This document shows positions 43,844-44,256 of a DNA stretch of 44,256 nt, one piece after another. The notes under the pieces are model-generated. The model was given only the letters and a program-made list of their open reading frames with translations, did no database searches and had not been told where the DNA came from. Positions within the stretch are counted from its first letter, which is position 1. The number at the start of each line of letters is the position of its first letter. Made by a program: the position numbers and the translations under genes. Source of the DNA: Coriobacteriia bacterium. GTDB taxonomy: Bacteria > Actinomycetota > Coriobacteriia > Anaerosomatales > JAAXUF01. The DNA is taken from positions 1 through 44,256 of the forward strand of contig JARLGT010000102.1 in the NCBI GenBank assembly GCA_031292615.1. Reading direction: 5' to 3'.

Positions 43844-44256
43844 CTACCCCGCAATCGCCGCTGGCGGCGTCACGTCATCGTAGATGCGCGCCGAGGCGAT
43901 CTTGCCGCTCGGGCCGCGCGAGTAGGCGGCGGCGCCGGCCTGCGGGGTCAGGTGTTCGCTGCCCCACTGATCGACCAGGAACTCGAAGACCACCGTCTCT
44001 CCGTCGTCGGTGATCGAGCCGAGGTGCAGCTTGATTCCGCCGTCGGAGAGGATCTTCTCGTACCAGGCGGTGCGATCGGCGCCCGTATGCGAGTACGTCG
44101 AGCCCGAGGGCTCGCGAACGACGCCGTCGGACTCGAACAACGAGTCGGCCAGCGCGGCATCGCCGTCTGTCAGCGCGCGGTGGAAGGTCCCGACCGGCTC
44201 GGCCGGTTCCTCGGCGATGTGATAGGTGTCCAGCACGGGATGGCGGACCTGGTGCG
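43844..44256 (-). CDS. SnoaL/NTF2-like protein (5' end outside window)
   Basis: At least 137 residues of a small alpha+beta-barrel protein; the reading frame continues open to the window edge (HQVRHPVLDTYHIAEEP), so the true start is probably beyond it. FHRALTDGDAALADSLFESDGVVREPSG resembles the helical and strand start of a SnoaL-like/NTF2 domain, and a later strand gives VFEFLVDQWG. SnoaL-like proteins are ketosteroid-isomerase-type enzymes or binding proteins with varied substrates. If a second domain exists upstream it cannot be seen. Confidence 0.7.
   Translation of the reverse strand, partial: HQVRHPVLDTYHIAEEPAEPVGTFHRALTDGDAALADSLFESDGVVREPSGSTYSHTGADRTAWYEKILSDGGIKLHLGSITDDGETVVFEFLVDQWGSEHLTPQAGAAAYSRGPSGKIASARIYDDVTPPAAIAG

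Overview
The window is a stretch of a high-GC bacterial chromosome, almost certainly from the Actinomycetota. The evidence is strong G/C preference at third codon positions, frequent GTG starts, several apparently leaderless genes, stand-alone PASTA proteins and many GTGA/ATGA overlaps. An orphan arginine deiminase, an ATC-hydrolase-family protein, a hydrogenase-type cytochrome b and an Rrf2 Fe-S regulator suggest an anaerobic or microaerobic lineage such as the Coriobacteriia/Anaerosomatales. That placement is inference from gene content. I see no phage, integrase, insertion sequence, tRNA, rRNA or CRISPR. Gene density is normal and there is no obvious island.

Layout. 1-4.2 kb: the 5' part of dnaX, a polytopic GT87-like glycosyltransferase, the small SRP RNA (ffs) and a bacterial archaeo-eukaryotic release-factor-like (baeRF) protein. 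4.2-12.3 kb: DedA, a TM1586-type nitroreductase overlapping an alpha/beta hydrolase, a TIGR01777 epimerase, a DEAD-box helicase, a lipoprotein, a DODA-type dioxygenase, an ArsS-like radical SAM enzyme and an AlkD-like glycosylase. 12.3-18.5 kb: a tetR-ABC ATPase-FtsX permease operon with a readable operator, DUF1622, and a GNAT-ABC ATPase pair. 18.5-25.6 kb: small unknowns, a five-PASTA protein, an exported alkaline-phosphatase-like membrane protein, a TipA-like MerR regulator, a CDGSH/Fer4_19 protein, an SDR and an HTH coiled-coil protein. 25.6-32.5 kb: a polyphosphate locus (CHAD, Ppx/GppA-HD and Ppk1 in one operon, with a divergent DUF2252 kinase-like gene). 32.5-40.6 kb: a second PASTA protein, EamA transporter, Rrf2 regulator, typA, ATC hydrolase, cytochrome b, arginine deiminase and a metallo-beta-lactamase-fold hydrolase. 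40.6-44.3 kb: a 58-residue winged-helix protein and a compact minus-strand run marR-DUF5996-ZnF/UBP-CDGSH-FMN reductase with a palindromic operator, then a partial SnoaL-like gene.

The two most system-like segments are (a) the MarR-headed run of redox and zinc proteins at 41.1-43.7 kb, which I do not recognise as a described operon, and (b) the polyphosphate locus with its divergent DUF2252 protein, whose motifs look like a kinase active site in permuted order. Four regulators (TetR, MerR, Rrf2, MarR) each have an inverted repeat at their own promoter, so autoregulation can be read from the sequence. Functions are assigned from motifs and remembered family patterns only; no search was run.
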